In this document: in pieces, positions 37,859-47,356 of the stretch | Numbering within the stretch: position 1 is the stretch's first letter | How the letters are laid out: each line of letters starts with the position of its first letter | Assembly: GCF_011398925.1 (NCBI RefSeq) | Contig: NZ_AP022842.1 | Span: forward strand, 3,336,001-3,400,000 | Direction: 5' to 3' | From: Bacillus sp. KH172YL63 | GTDB lineage: Bacteria; Bacillota; Bacilli; Bacillales; Bacillaceae_B | DNA length: 64,000 nt | Made by a program: the position numbers and the translations under genes | The notes under the pieces: model-generated | Told to the model about the DNA's origin: nothing | What the model saw: only the letters and a program-made list of their open reading frames with translations | Databases searched by the model: none

Positions 37859-37891
37859 GTCACCGTCTCGGTTGAGGCGGTGGCTTTTTTT
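37859..37891 (+). terminator. Terminator of the M29 aminopeptidase gene
   Basis: CACCGTCTC pairs with GAGGCGGTG around GGTT, followed by GGCTTTTTTT. Confidence 0.82.
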
Positions 37892-37910
37892 GGGGGGTGG
37901 GAGGTGGTTT

Positions 37911-38242
37911 GACTGTTGAATTTGGCAGGGATTTTGTCTGTTGAAATGGATGCTATTTTTGACTGTTGAATTTGGCAGGGATTTTGTCTGTTGAAATGGA
38001 TGCTATTTTTGACTGTTGAATTTGGCAGAGAATTTACCTGTTGAAATGGATGCTTATTTTGACTGTTGAATCTAATCGTTTTTTTAACAGGCAAACCTCT
38101 TCTCTATTTTGACAGTCAACATATCCGCTTTATTCAACTGACAAATCCCCCACTACATTTCCCTGTCAAAATCCCCTCAAACTTTAACAGACAAATCCCC
38201 GGCAATTTTCTCCTGACAAAATCTCCCCAACATTCAACAGTC
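37911..38242. repeat. Fourteen-unit 25-bp array, seven direct and seven inverted units
   Basis: CTGTTGAA occurs at 37913, 37938, 37963, 37988, 38013, 38038 and 38063, exactly 25 bp apart. Odd units carry GACTGTTGAATTTGGCAGGG-like sequence and even units GTCTGTTGAAATGGATGC-like sequence, so the real unit is a 50-bp pair. From 38083 the inverted forms (TTcAACAG/TTTgACAG/TTTCCCTG variants) recur at 38083, 38108, 38133, 38158, 38183, 38208 and 38233, again 25 bp apart. The direct half is nearly identical between copies; the inverted half is much more diverged. The axis is at about 38077. Confidence 0.9.
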
Positions 38243-38275
38243 AAACACCCAAGAAGCAGCCCCCCAAAAAAACCA

Positions 38276-38310
38276 ACAAAAAAACCGGCTCTCCCAAAAG
38301 AACCGGTTTC
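38276..38310 (-). terminator. murC terminator
   Basis: On the minus strand AAACCGGTTCT pairs with AGAGCCGGTTT, followed by a T run, seven nt past the murC stop. Confidence 0.85.
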
Positions 38311-38316
38311 CAAATA

Positions 38317-39633
38317 TTACTTCTCAGACACCCGCTCCGCCAGCGTATCCTCATACGCCTGCTGGAACTTCTGCACGTCTCCTGCTCCCATGAAGATGAG
38401 TACGGCGTCTTCATGATCGAGGAGGGCTGATGTGTCTTGTTCATCTATGATTTCGCATCCTTCGATCTTGCTTTGCAGATCCTGGATGGAAAGTTTTCCG
38501 TGGTTTTCCCTTGCTGATCCGAAGATTTCGCACAGGTACACTTTGTCGGCGAGACTCAGTGTTTCCGCAAATTCGGACAGGAATGTCTGTGTTCGCGTGA
38601 ATGTGTGCGGCTGGAAGACAGCGATGATCTCTTTTTCAGGATATTTCTGTCTTGCCGAATCGACGGTTGCCCTGATTTCAGTCGGATGATGGGCGTAGTC
38701 GTCGATCAGGATCTGTGAGCCGGCCACTTTTTCAGAGAAGCGGCGCTTGACGCCCTTGAATGAGCTCAGACGCTCCTGGACGACTGCTGTATCCAGTTCT
38801 TCATAGTGACAGATGGCAATGACGGACAGGGCATTCATGATGTTGTGATCGCCGAATGTCGGGATTTTGAATGTGGCATAGAATTCATTGCGCACAAACA
38901 CATCGAATGAAGTTCCGCTTGGATCACGTGATACGTTGCGGGCCTGGAAGTCATTTTCTTCGGCGAATCCGTAGAATACGACCGGTACCTGCGCCTGGAT
39001 TTTCTGGAGCTGTTCGTCGTCTCCGCATGCGATGATGCCTTTTTTGACTTGCATCGCCATCTCCTGGAAGGCCGAGAAGACGTCATCCACATTGGCGAAG
39101 TAATCAGGATGGTCGAAGTCGATGTTCGTCATGATGGCATAGTCCGGAAAATATGAAAGGAAGTGGCGGCGATATTCGCACGCTTCGAATACAAAGTATT
39201 GGGCATCCTTTTCACCTTTTCCCGTTCCGTCACCGATGAGGAAGCTCGTCGGTTTGGCACCGCTGATGACGTGGGCGAGTAATCCTGTTGTCGATGTTTT
39301 CCCGTGTGCACCTGTAACGGCGACACTTGTGAACTTCTCCATGAAGTCCCCAAGGAATTTATGATATCTCGTGAGGGGCAGTCCCTGCTCGACAGCAGCC
39401 TGGATTTCTTCATGTGTATCAGGGAATGCATTTCCTGCGATCACATGCATATCCCCACTAATATTTTCTTTTTGGAAAGGAAGAATGTTAATATTTGATT
39501 CGTCCAGTGCCTTCTGTGTAAAGAAGTATTTCTCTACGTCAGATCCTTGGACTTCGTAGCCCATATCGTGGAGTATTTGGGCTAATGCACTCATGCCCGA
39601 CCCCTTAATTCCTACGAAATGATATATAGTCAT
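38317..39633 (-). CDS. murC: UDP-N-acetylmuramate--L-alanine ligase
   Basis: A 438-aa Mur ligase starting [20 protein letters not shown] (UDP-binding). The ATP loop is [14 protein letters not shown] (about residue 107), with [22 protein letters not shown] and DDYAHHPTE in the expected order. It adds L-Ala to UDP-MurNAc in the cytoplasm, first step of the stem peptide. Full length. The gene is next to sftA in B. subtilis; here two genes lie between. Confidence 0.97.
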   Translation of the reverse strand: MTIYHFVGIKGSGMSALAQILHDMGYEVQGSDVEKYFFTQKALDESNINILPFQKENISGDMHVIAGNAFPDTHEEIQAAVEQGLPLTRYHKFLGDFMEKFTSVAVTGAHGKTSTTGLLAHVISGAKPTSFLIGDGTGKGEKDAQYFVFEACEYRRHFLSYFPDYAIMTNIDFDHPDYFANVDDVFSAFQEMAMQVKKGIIACGDDEQLQKIQAQVPVVFYGFAEENDFQARNVSRDPSGTSFDVFVRNEFYATFKIPTFGDHNIMNALSVIAICHYEELDTAVVQERLSSFKGVKRRFSEKVAGSQILIDDYAHHPTEIRATVDSARQKYPEKEIIAVFQPHTFTRTQTFLSEFAETLSLADKVYLCEIFGSARENHGKLSIQDLQSKIEGCEIIDEQDTSALLDHEDAVLIFMGAGDVQKFQQAYEDTLAERVSEK

Positions 39634-39790
39634 AATAGAACCTCCAACAATCGTCTATCTAAAAGCATTATATGAAATGTATATTAATTTGCCATTGGTC
39701 TTAAGCTTTCGATATCGAGAATAGAAAAAAGCGAACTTTCTTCAACTTGAAACATTATATCATTTTTTAAAATCCCTGACCATGCACAAG

Positions 39791-40456
39791 CTACGAAAGA
39801 CTGTGGAGAATGAAATGGGGTGCTTCTTCTTTCAGAAACGTTCTCCATAATACTCCAGTTTCCTGATTCATTTGACCATATTGATTTTTCACATCTGTTA
39901 ATACATACGTTGATTTCACGGGGAAAACGGGACCGAGGATCCATTGATGGGAGACGAGCGGGACTTTTCTCACGAAATAGGACTCGCCTTCGGTCATTTC
40001 CTTTTGTTTACAATCAAGGGTGGTTTTAACAAGCACTTCTTTGTCATGAAGGACATGCTGGCAGGTCAGGATCATCCCCTTTTCCGTCCGTTCTGTCCTT
40101 TTGATCATGACAGGTTCCCACGCTGCCGTCAGGGTGACGGCTCCGAGGAGCTTGGTTGATTCGTGAAGGGGGTAGCTTTGAAGAAATTGAAAGAATAACG
40201 TTTGTCCTTTGACCGTTTTATAATCAAAGAGAAACCATTCTTGAAACAATTTCTCGATTGCATCGCCCTTTACCTCCCCATTTTGAAGAAAACGCTTGGA
40301 AAAAATCATCTTGGCCCGGACTTTTTCCCGGATGTTCGTTTCCTTCAGGGCATACTGTGCCGCTCTTTCGTAGAGGTCTTGTATGTTCCCTTCTGCGATC
40401 CTTTGCTTCTTATGTTTGTATTGCTCTAGGTTTAACAGGCTTTCTGATTGTTGCAT
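39791..40456 (-). CDS. Hypothetical protein between murC and the nicotinate phosphoribosyltransferase
   Basis: A 221-aa soluble protein. I do not recognise it. The N-terminal half is charged and helical (NLEQYKHKKQRIAEGN, IREKVRAKMIFSKRFL); the second half is strand-rich with LLGAVTLTAAWEPVMI, ILTCQHVLHD and LVSHQWILGPVFP. No signal peptide or membrane segment. The ATG at 40456 follows AGGTGAG and lies 8 nt past the stop of the phosphoribosyltransferase gene, so they form one operon. Sequence composition matches its neighbours. Confidence 0.75.
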   Translation of the reverse strand: MQQSESLLNLEQYKHKKQRIAEGNIQDLYERAAQYALKETNIREKVRAKMIFSKRFLQNGEVKGDAIEKLFQEWFLFDYKTVKGQTLFFQFLQSYPLHESTKLLGAVTLTAAWEPVMIKRTERTEKGMILTCQHVLHDKEVLVKTTLDCKQKEMTEGESYFVRKVPLVSHQWILGPVFPVKSTYVLTDVKNQYGQMNQETGVLWRTFLKEEAPHFILHSLS

Positions 40457-40464
40457 CTTCTCAC

Positions 40465-41571
40465 CTATTCGAATTCTACTTTTTCCAGGCGGGGATTCGG
40501 CCGGAGCTTTCTTCCTGCCTTTGCTTCAGGGGAACCGTCGATGACGACATTGTCGCCGGTGAAGCCGACATGGATCTTTAAGAGGCTGCTTCCGACTCCA
40601 TACATATCGACCGGCACTTCATTCTCCTCAAACTGCCGGATTCGGTCCTCATTGAAGCCGCCTGATACCACAATCTTCACGTGCCGGTACCCTTCCTGAT
40701 CAAGGGCTTGCCTTAACGCTTTGATCAGCTGCATATTGACGCCCCGCGGATCGAATGTTCCGAGCACGTGCTGATTGCGGAGGAAATATTTGTCGATCAT
40801 CATTCTGGATGTATCTACCCTTACCCCTTTTAATTCGGGACCAAACTCCCGGGCGACTTTCAATGAGTCTGTGATGACGTCATTGTTGTAATCGACGAGT
40901 GCAATGAGCTCATCTTCCGGGAATGTTTCCTGGTAGGCCTTCGTTGCCTCGACGATATCGCCGTTAAACAATTGGATGAGGGCATGTGGCATCGTGCCCA
41001 TCCCCTTTTTTCCCCACCATTCGTTCATGGCGTGTGTCGCCTGGGCGGTGGATCCGCCGATGAAGGCTGCGTATCCGTCCCCGGCCTGCTGGGTGAAATG
41101 ATCATCCCGGTCCCCCATGAAGACGACCGGTTTCTGTTCACCTGAAATCGAGGCTGCTTTCATGACATTGTATACGCTCGTCGCCACCGACGTCCTTCTT
41201 GCCAGGATCCCGTCGATGATGCCTTCGAGATAGCCAAAGTCCTCATACCTTCCCTTGATCGTCAGCACGGTTTCAAACGGGGCGATTTGATCCCCGTCCT
41301 TCAGTGAATGAATCTCAAGATCCTGCGGATTGTCGGCAAAGGTATGAAGTAAGGCAATCACTTCGTCGGTGCCACATATGACCGCATGGCTTTTTTGAAA
41401 GAACTGCATCGTCACCTCTGCACCGGGCTTATGCTTCTTCGCAATTTCCTTCGTTTTCAAAAAATAGACAGCCGAAAACCAGCCATCCTTGATTCTTTCG
41501 TCAAACTTGAATGTATGATTGGTCAACCTGTTGAGTTTCCCTTGAAGTTTCAACTCTATTTCTTTCATCAT
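40465..41571 (-). CDS. Nicotinate phosphoribosyltransferase family protein
   Basis: A 368-aa enzyme of the short NAPRTase class. MGDRDDHFTQQAGDGYAAFIGG-like region and VRVDTSRMMIDKY and VSGGFNEDRI are the PRPP- and nicotinate-handling loops of the type II PRTase barrel. It makes nicotinate mononucleotide from nicotinate and PRPP for NAD salvage. It is shorter than the PncB of B. subtilis (about 490). Two adjacent ATGs (41571, 41568) follow GGAG with 5 or 8 nt. A long stem-loop lies between it and sftA. Confidence 0.85.
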   Translation of the reverse strand: MMKEIELKLQGKLNRLTNHTFKFDERIKDGWFSAVYFLKTKEIAKKHKPGAEVTMQFFQKSHAVICGTDEVIALLHTFADNPQDLEIHSLKDGDQIAPFETVLTIKGRYEDFGYLEGIIDGILARRTSVATSVYNVMKAASISGEQKPVVFMGDRDDHFTQQAGDGYAAFIGGSTAQATHAMNEWWGKKGMGTMPHALIQLFNGDIVEATKAYQETFPEDELIALVDYNNDVITDSLKVAREFGPELKGVRVDTSRMMIDKYFLRNQHVLGTFDPRGVNMQLIKALRQALDQEGYRHVKIVVSGGFNEDRIRQFEENEVPVDMYGVGSSLLKIHVGFTGDNVVIDGSPEAKAGRKLRPNPRLEKVEFE

Positions 41572-41597
41572 TAAAGCTCCTTGTAGCTTTTCCTACA

Positions 41598-41656
41598 TAA
41601 AAAACAATAGGTATTCTGCTTATTCGCCCCGTAAGGACAGTCATAAACAGAATACC
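41598..41656 (-). terminator. Long stem-loop after sftA and before the nicotinate phosphoribosyltransferase gene
   Basis: On the minus strand GGTATTCTGTTTA pairs with TAAGCAGAATACC (13 bp, one G.U), with a 21-nt loop containing CCTTACGGGG, followed by TATTGTTTTTT. It fits a terminator of sftA; its position in the leader of the next gene also allows attenuation. Confidence 0.7.
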
Positions 41657-41679
41657 ATGTATTAAATATTTGTACTAGT

Positions 41680-44600
41680 CTACGCCAGGGTTTCCAATTC
41701 ACTTTCGGAAATCAGGACGTCCCGCGGTTTGCTGCCCCGTGACTCAGAAATGATGCCGTTACTCTCCATCATTTCCATCAGTCTCGCCGCCCGGTTGTAA
41801 CCGATCCGGAACCGGCGCTGCAGGCTCGATGCCGATGCACCGCCCTGATCGACGACAAACTCACAGGCTTCGAGGAATAATTCATCCTCTTCTTCGGTCA
41901 CTTGGGCTTTCTTGATCAATTCATCCTGTTGGAAAATATAATCCGGTTCCCTTTGTTCCCTGACATGATTGATGATCTCATCGATCTCATCGTCGGAAAC
42001 GAACGTCCCCTGCAAACGGACTGGCTTCGATGAACCGTTCTCCAGGAACAGCATATCCCCTTTACCGAGCAGTCTTTCCGCTCCGCTGCCATCGATGATC
42101 GTCCTTGAATCGACGCTTGAAGATACCGAGAATGCGACCCTTGTCGGAACATTCGCCTTGATCAATCCAGTGATGACGTCGACTGATGGACGCTGAGTCG
42201 CAATGATCAGATGAATCCCGCAGGCACGTGCCTTCTGGGCGATCCGGCAAATCGCTTCCTCAACATCTGCAGGTGACATCATCATCAGATCAGCAAGCTC
42301 ATCGATGACGATCACCAGGTATGGAAGCATATCGCTGTACTGCCCATTCCGTTTCGCCAGTTCATTGAATCGTTTAATATCCCTTACCCCGGTGTGGGCA
42401 AATAATTCATAGCGCCGTTCCATTTCCTCCACTGCCCATTTAAGCGCGGCGGTCGCTGCTTTCACATCGGTGATCACAGGACTGACGAGGTGAGGGATCC
42501 GGTTATACGGTGCGAGCTCAACCATCTTCGGATCAATAAGAAGTAGCTTCAATTCATCCGGAGAAGCTTTATAGAGCAGGCTGACAAGAATCGAGTTGAT
42601 GCACACACTCTTACCTGAACCGGTCGCACCGGCGATAAGTCCGTGAGGCATCTTGCTCAGATCCGTCACGATCGGCTGACCGGAAATATCAAGACCAAGG
42701 GCTGCCGTCAACGGTGAGGACGTGTCCTGGAAAGCAGGACTCGCAATCACTTCACTGATGCAAACCGGTCTGCTCTCACGGTTCGGCACCTCAATCCCGA
42801 TCGTATGCTTACCGGGGATCGGCGCCTCCATCCGGATATCCTTCGCAGCAAGGCTCAACTTGATATCATCTGATAGATTTGTAATCTTATTCACCTTCAC
42901 CCCGGGCTCAGGTTGAACCTCAAACCGGGTAACGGACGGCCCCTGCGTCACATTCACCACTTTCGCACGGACGTTGAAATTATGAAGCGTCTCATTCAGC
43001 AATGCCCTCTGTGAATCCAGCCATTCCTCGCTCATTTCCTTCGACACCGGCGGCATCAAATAATCCACTTCCGGGAACACATAATTCCTCGTCCGCTTCG
43101 TCTCTGAACTCAACTCATCATAACTCTTCGCCGCCTCTTCCCCCTGCACGGGACCTTGAGAGGTCGGCTGCTCTTCAAATGACTGAACCGGCGGCTGTTC
43201 TTCTTCCACCTTTTCCGGAGATTTCTCCTGGATCGATGGTACAGCTTTCTCTTCAACCGCCTCCGCCTGCTTAGGACGGACAGGAGGCTTTGCAGCATTC
43301 ATCTGCCGCTTATCCTGCTTCAGCATCAGCACATTGAAAGGAAGATGAGACCTTTTTCTTCTTGGTGGTTCTTCTTTCGGTGCTTCTCGTCCCTCATCAT
43401 GAACCCCAGGGGATTCAGTAACGCTTGATTGTTCCTGATTCACGACTTGGGTTTCGTCAGTATGCGTTGACGCCATTTCGTTTGATTCTGGAGTTTGATC
43501 TGCTTCCATTCTCTCTGTTTCTTCAATAATTGAAGTTTCCTGCTCAGCCGTTGACATTTCGTTTACGGTCGATGTCTCTGCTTCTGCAACAGATGGGGTT
43601 TCATCCATTGTTTCAGCTTCTTCAGCGGGTTGAGTCTCTGTATCTATTAATTCTGCTTTTTCAGCGACGGGAGTTTCTTCTGTATCGAGTGAAACTGTAT
43701 CTGCAGTTTCCTCTACGTTTGACCCGGCTTCTTCATCAACAAACGTTTCGACTGTGCTCATAGGCTGAGGTTCCTCTACCATTAACGCTTCGTCGTTGTT
43801 CGAAGAGTCTTCATCTCCGGAAGTTTCCTGTTCCTCCTCTGCCACCACTTCTTCAACAATGGCACTCACTGACTCCGATTCTTCAAAACTGTATGCTTCA
43901 ACTGTCGGCGTTTCCTCTATCTCTTCTTCAGGAGCTTCTAGCCTGTCCTCCTGGGCATTGTCATCAATGGAAGATTCTTCGGAAACAGCTGACTCCGCAT
44001 CTTCACTGTCTGGCATCTGGCCCGTGATCGGCATATCCACATTTTCTTCAACGGCCGACGCTTCCAGCTCCGCGTTTTCTAAAGGAGCGTTCACCGGTAA
44101 GTCTTCTTTTAATTCCGGCTCCTTCGGTGTCAGCACTGCTTCTTCAATTTCGGTGATCAGTGAAATCCGCTCGGATGGTCTCGGTGCACTTTCACGGTTT
44201 TCTGGTTGGTGCATTTGAGGCGCTTCTCTAATCTCCTCATCCTGAGTTTGGGCGTTTTCTTCTCCACTGCTGTTGGACGGGCGGACAGAAGCAGGATCGA
44301 AAGCTGATTTACTCTCCGTAAATGGGCGCTCTTCACTTGCCTGATTGTTGACTTCTTCATTATGTAAAAATTTCTTCAGCTCGTATTCGACGCTTTCATC
44401 TTTTTTGACCGGCCGGCTTCTGAATCCGTATATTGGAGACGGAATTTCGGTCGGGGTAAAAGGCCTGCTGTTTCCTTTTTCAACCTTGGACGATTTCTTC
44501 GGCTGAGGTGCAGGCGTTTGCTTCTCATTTTCCCATTTCCGATTGGCTGAGGGCCGGTTCCTGTTCTTCACTTCTTGCTCCTTGACCGGTTCTGCCGTCT

Positions 44601-44856
44601 CTTCCCTGCTCCGGTTTCGGTTATCCCTTGGACGCTCTCTTTTTTCATTGTCCGATATGATGGGAAAGCGGAAGTTTCCTTTCGGATATTGATAGGTCAT
44701 CCTCGCTTCTACATCCCTGGAACGATCGGACCCTGCTATATTTTTACGCTCAGGCCGTTTCGTTTCGATCGACTGAACGTCCATTTCATCATCATGCATG
44801 TCAAATTGGTCATCATCATCTGATAATTTTCCAAATAATTTTTTTATCCAGCTCAC
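41680..44856 (-). CDS. sftA: DNA translocase SftA (FtsK/SpoIIIE family)
   Basis: A 1058-aa ATP-driven DNA pump that moves chromosome ends out of the septum before closure. Unlike SpoIIIE it has no membrane helices. A basic N terminus (about 1-200) and a very long acidic Glu/Ser/Thr-rich linker (about 200-560) precede the motor: Walker A GATGSGKSVCIN, Walker B VIVIDELADLM, and a C-terminal gamma winged helix (SLQRRFRIGYNRAARLMEMM) that reads orienting sequences. The GTG at 44856 gives MSWIKKLFG like B. subtilis SftA; upstream ATGs at 44877 and 44862 have no usable site. The linker makes it larger than B. subtilis SftA (about 950). Confidence 0.93.
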   Translation of the reverse strand: MSWIKKLFGKLSDDDDQFDMHDDEMDVQSIETKRPERKNIAGSDRSRDVEARMTYQYPKGNFRFPIISDNEKRERPRDNRNRSREETAEPVKEQEVKNRNRPSANRKWENEKQTPAPQPKKSSKVEKGNSRPFTPTEIPSPIYGFRSRPVKKDESVEYELKKFLHNEEVNNQASEERPFTESKSAFDPASVRPSNSSGEENAQTQDEEIREAPQMHQPENRESAPRPSERISLITEIEEAVLTPKEPELKEDLPVNAPLENAELEASAVEENVDMPITGQMPDSEDAESAVSEESSIDDNAQEDRLEAPEEEIEETPTVEAYSFEESESVSAIVEEVVAEEEQETSGDEDSSNNDEALMVEEPQPMSTVETFVDEEAGSNVEETADTVSLDTEETPVAEKAELIDTETQPAEEAETMDETPSVAEAETSTVNEMSTAEQETSIIEETERMEADQTPESNEMASTHTDETQVVNQEQSSVTESPGVHDEGREAPKEEPPRRKRSHLPFNVLMLKQDKRQMNAAKPPVRPKQAEAVEEKAVPSIQEKSPEKVEEEQPPVQSFEEQPTSQGPVQGEEAAKSYDELSSETKRTRNYVFPEVDYLMPPVSKEMSEEWLDSQRALLNETLHNFNVRAKVVNVTQGPSVTRFEVQPEPGVKVNKITNLSDDIKLSLAAKDIRMEAPIPGKHTIGIEVPNRESRPVCISEVIASPAFQDTSSPLTAALGLDISGQPIVTDLSKMPHGLIAGATGSGKSVCINSILVSLLYKASPDELKLLLIDPKMVELAPYNRIPHLVSPVITDVKAATAALKWAVEEMERRYELFAHTGVRDIKRFNELAKRNGQYSDMLPYLVIVIDELADLMMMSPADVEEAICRIAQKARACGIHLIIATQRPSVDVITGLIKANVPTRVAFSVSSSVDSRTIIDGSGAERLLGKGDMLFLENGSSKPVRLQGTFVSDDEIDEIINHVREQREPDYIFQQDELIKKAQVTEEEDELFLEACEFVVDQGGASASSLQRRFRIGYNRAARLMEMMESNGIISESRGSKPRDVLISESELETLA

Positions 44857-45137
44857 AAACATCACTCTTTCTTTCATACTTACTATATATTCTATCAGCT
44901 ACAACAAATATTTCGAGTCATTTCGATAGAATCAGAGAATTGTTAAAGACTTGTGTCGAAACATACATAGGCGTAAAGAGATTGTAACACGAAAAGTGCT
45001 GTTTCAAGCGTTTTTTGCAGGATTACAGGCTTTTCACTCAATTTTTCACTGCATTTCGTTAAAAATAAGGAAGAATAGCTGATTTCATTCATTCGATGGT
45101 CGTTTCAGAAGCCATCCCATGTACCGTCACAGGTTAT

Positions 45138-45285
45138 ATGAGCCGCTTTCACACATTTATGAGCTGCTTTTTTCATTTATGAGCCTCATTAAAAATTTAT
45201 GGTCTGCTTTCGCCCATTTATGATCCGGTATCGTAACATATGATCCACCTGCAATCATTTATGATCTTTTTGTCGAAAAATCGAC
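45138..45285 (+). repeat. Degenerate 20-21 bp tandem array C (same family as A and B)
   Basis: ATG boxes at 45138, 45159, 45179, 45199, 45220, 45240 and 45261 (ATGAGC, then ATGGTC and ATGATC variants) are spaced 21, 20, 20, 21, 20 and 21 bp. The array ends in ATGATCTTTTTGTCGAAAAA then TCGACG, the end motif of array A. The adjoining 44880-45120 shows nothing else. Confidence 0.85.
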
Positions 45286-45311
45286 GACCTAATAGAATCC
45301 CGCTCCCCAAA

Positions 45312-45344
45312 CAAAAAACCTGAGTCCACACTCCGGACCCAGGT
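45312..45344 (-). terminator. ytpR terminator
   Basis: On the minus strand CCTGGGTCC pairs with GGACTCAGG, followed by TTTTTTG. Confidence 0.85.
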
Positions 45345-45352
45345 ACAGCGAT

Positions 45353-45955
45353 TTATGCTTTGAATGGTTGACCTACTTCGTACGTGTCTTCAAGAACGAG
45401 GATCCCTTTTTCCTGAGGAGCATCCGGCAGCGCAAGTTCTTTGGCAGAGCAGATCATACCTGATGACGCGACTCCGCGGAGTTCTGCATCCTTGATGACC
45501 ATCCCGCTTGGCATGACGGCGCCGACTTTTGCGACAACGACTTTTTGTCCTTTGTCTACATTCGGGGCACCGCAGACGATTTGCAATGTTTCTTCGCCTA
45601 CGTCCACTGTGCAGATGTTCAGCTTGTCTGCATTCGGGTGTTTTTCTTTTTCTGAAACGAAGCCGACGACGAACTTCGGTGAGAAGTCTGCTTCCAATAC
45701 TTCATCGAAGCCGTTTTTGCTGATTGCTTCATTGATCACCTTGAGCTTGTCATCGTTCATTTCGACAGGGCCCGCTTCGTTTAGTTCCATATAGGTTGAC
45801 GCATTGAAAAGATTGTATCCGAGTGTTTTCCCATTTTCATCAAACAGGCGCACTGCATCTTCTTTTCGTTCGTGCAGCACTTCCCCTTCAAATCCTGGTG
45901 CAAGGGTCACAATCAGTGTATCTCCAATGCCTTCTAAGTTATAAAATACGTTCAT
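45353..45955 (-). CDS. ytpR: YtpR, tRNA-binding (EMAP/Arc1p-like) domain protein
   Basis: A 200-aa protein whose residues 90-198 form the OB-fold tRNA-binding domain found at the N terminus of PheT ([48 protein letters not shown]). The N-terminal part is family specific. It likely binds RNA; its cellular role is unknown. Its ATG overlaps the ytpQ stop by one base (TAATG), so the two are coupled. Confidence 0.93.
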   Translation of the reverse strand: MNVFYNLEGIGDTLIVTLAPGFEGEVLHERKEDAVRLFDENGKTLGYNLFNASTYMELNEAGPVEMNDDKLKVINEAISKNGFDEVLEADFSPKFVVGFVSEKEKHPNADKLNICTVDVGEETLQIVCGAPNVDKGQKVVVAKVGAVMPSGMVIKDAELRGVASSGMICSAKELALPDAPQEKGILVLEDTYEVGQPFKA

Positions 45956-46764
45956 TATTTCTTCTCCCTTTCCTTTTTGCGATTTTTTGCGAGAATGAAG
46001 ACAGGTTCGAGTTCTCCTTCTTCGTATACGAAGGATAGTGCCGTGATCGGGACATTCCCTGTCGTAAAGAAGCTCATCGTTAATTGAGCAAGGACATCAT
46101 AGCCCGTTTCATTGCGGATATCCCCGATGACCAGTACATCCTGATGGGGAACAGATACGGTCATTTCCCCCTGGATATCATTGCTCACCTGCTTGAGGAA
46201 TGCCTCATTCAAAATGCGGCTTGCGTCATATCCGTCATTATTATTCAGGAAGTAGAAGATGTTTCCTGCCACTTCATCCTTTTTCATGTTTGTCGGCAGG
46301 CTTCTGACGTTGAATAACGCCGTCTCTTTCATCTGCTCGTGGGTCCAGCCTTCAGATTTCAGCATGTTTTCGTCGAGCAGACGATACGTCTTTCCTAAAT
46401 CCAATGCATAATAAATCCGGGTTTCCGCTGTATGTTCGTCGGTGACGAGTGTAACCCCTTCATTTGATTCGGTTGCAAAAGAGGTGGAGCGGATGACCGG
46501 GAACACCTTTTTCTCTTTGTTCTCAAGGTCGGCTTTTGTCCCCATGACATTTAACGCCTCTTCCACATAATAAACCACTTCATCAATGATGGATTTGTTG
46601 TTTTCCTTCCATTTTGACACAATCGGCGGAAGTGCGACGGTGATGCCTTTATTCGTTTCCTTATTCTCAATCCTCAGTGAATCTTTGTCTCGATCATATG
46701 TAAACGTACGATTCGGTTTTTCTAATCGTTCCTGGAGTATGCCTTTCAGCTTTTTAATATCCAA
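45955..46764 (-). CDS. ytpQ: YtpQ, DUF1444 protein
   Basis: A 269-aa conserved Bacillus protein of unknown function, the usual length of YtpQ. Start [18 protein letters not shown] follows AGGAGG; the body has [19 protein letters not shown] and [19 protein letters not shown] blocks. No membrane segment or catalytic motif recognised. Co-transcribed with ytpR. Confidence 0.9.
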   Translation of the reverse strand: MDIKKLKGILQERLEKPNRTFTYDRDKDSLRIENKETNKGITVALPPIVSKWKENNKSIIDEVVYYVEEALNVMGTKADLENKEKKVFPVIRSTSFATESNEGVTLVTDEHTAETRIYYALDLGKTYRLLDENMLKSEGWTHEQMKETALFNVRSLPTNMKKDEVAGNIFYFLNNNDGYDASRILNEAFLKQVSNDIQGEMTVSVPHQDVLVIGDIRNETGYDVLAQLTMSFFTTGNVPITALSFVYEEGELEPVFILAKNRKKEREKK

Positions 46765-46977
46765 ATCTGATCCTCCTTTGACGGTACTATTATAATAGAA
46801 AGTACTGATACGTCCTTCCTTGATGTTGAATTATTCACTTATAACATTTTACATTAAAACTGTGAGAATACAAAAGGAAGCTCTTAAAAATTGGCTGTTT
46901 TCGTAAATGAATTTGCTTTTACAGGTATGAGATGGTTGTAGACCCTAACGTTCCCCCTTATACACTGCTAACATGAC

Positions 46978-47024
46978 AAAAAAATCCGAACGCATTCGAT
47001 TTTAGAATGATCGTTCGGATTTTC
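46978..47024 (-). terminator. ytpP terminator
   Basis: AAAATCCGAACG pairs with CGTTCGGATTTT across a loop containing a further short stem, then TTTTGTC on the minus strand. Confidence 0.82.
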
Positions 47025-47040
47025 TTATTTCACACCCTCA

Positions 47041-47355
47041 TTACGCCAATGAATTCATAAAGCGCTCGATTTCTTCTTTCGTCTTCCGGTCCTTGCTGAC
47101 GAAGCGGCCTGTTTCGCGGCCATTTTCGTATGCCAGGAAGCTTGGGATTCCGAAGATGTCATGCTCGATGCAGACATCGATGAATTGATCACGATCTACA
47201 TAAAGGAATGTGTAGTCTGGAAATTGACTTTCAACCTCTGGCAGGATCGGTTCGATGACCCGGCAATCGGGGCACCAGTCGGCGGAGAACATGAATACAT
47301 GTTTGCCGTTTTCTTTCAGTTGTTGAAATTCTTCTATTGATTCAAGTTTACGCAT
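47041..47355 (-). CDS. ytpP: YtpP, thioredoxin-like protein
   Basis: A 104-aa thioredoxin-fold protein with the dithiol CPDC in [15 protein letters not shown] and the cis-Pro in [10 protein letters not shown]. It likely reduces disulfides; substrates unknown. Length and order next to ytpQ match B. subtilis ytpP. The gene begins one nt after the stop of the membrane protein gene upstream. Confidence 0.92.
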   Translation of the reverse strand: MRKLESIEEFQQLKENGKHVFMFSADWCPDCRVIEPILPEVESQFPDYTFLYVDRDQFIDVCIEHDIFGIPSFLAYENGRETGRFVSKDRKTKEEIERFMNSLA

Positions 47356-47356
47356 A

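Noticed and set aside
37911..38242. CRISPR array or coding repeat for the 25-bp units
   Set aside because: Spacers repeat as well (50-bp pairs) and the second half is inverted, so it is a satellite-type array; 25 is not a multiple of three.
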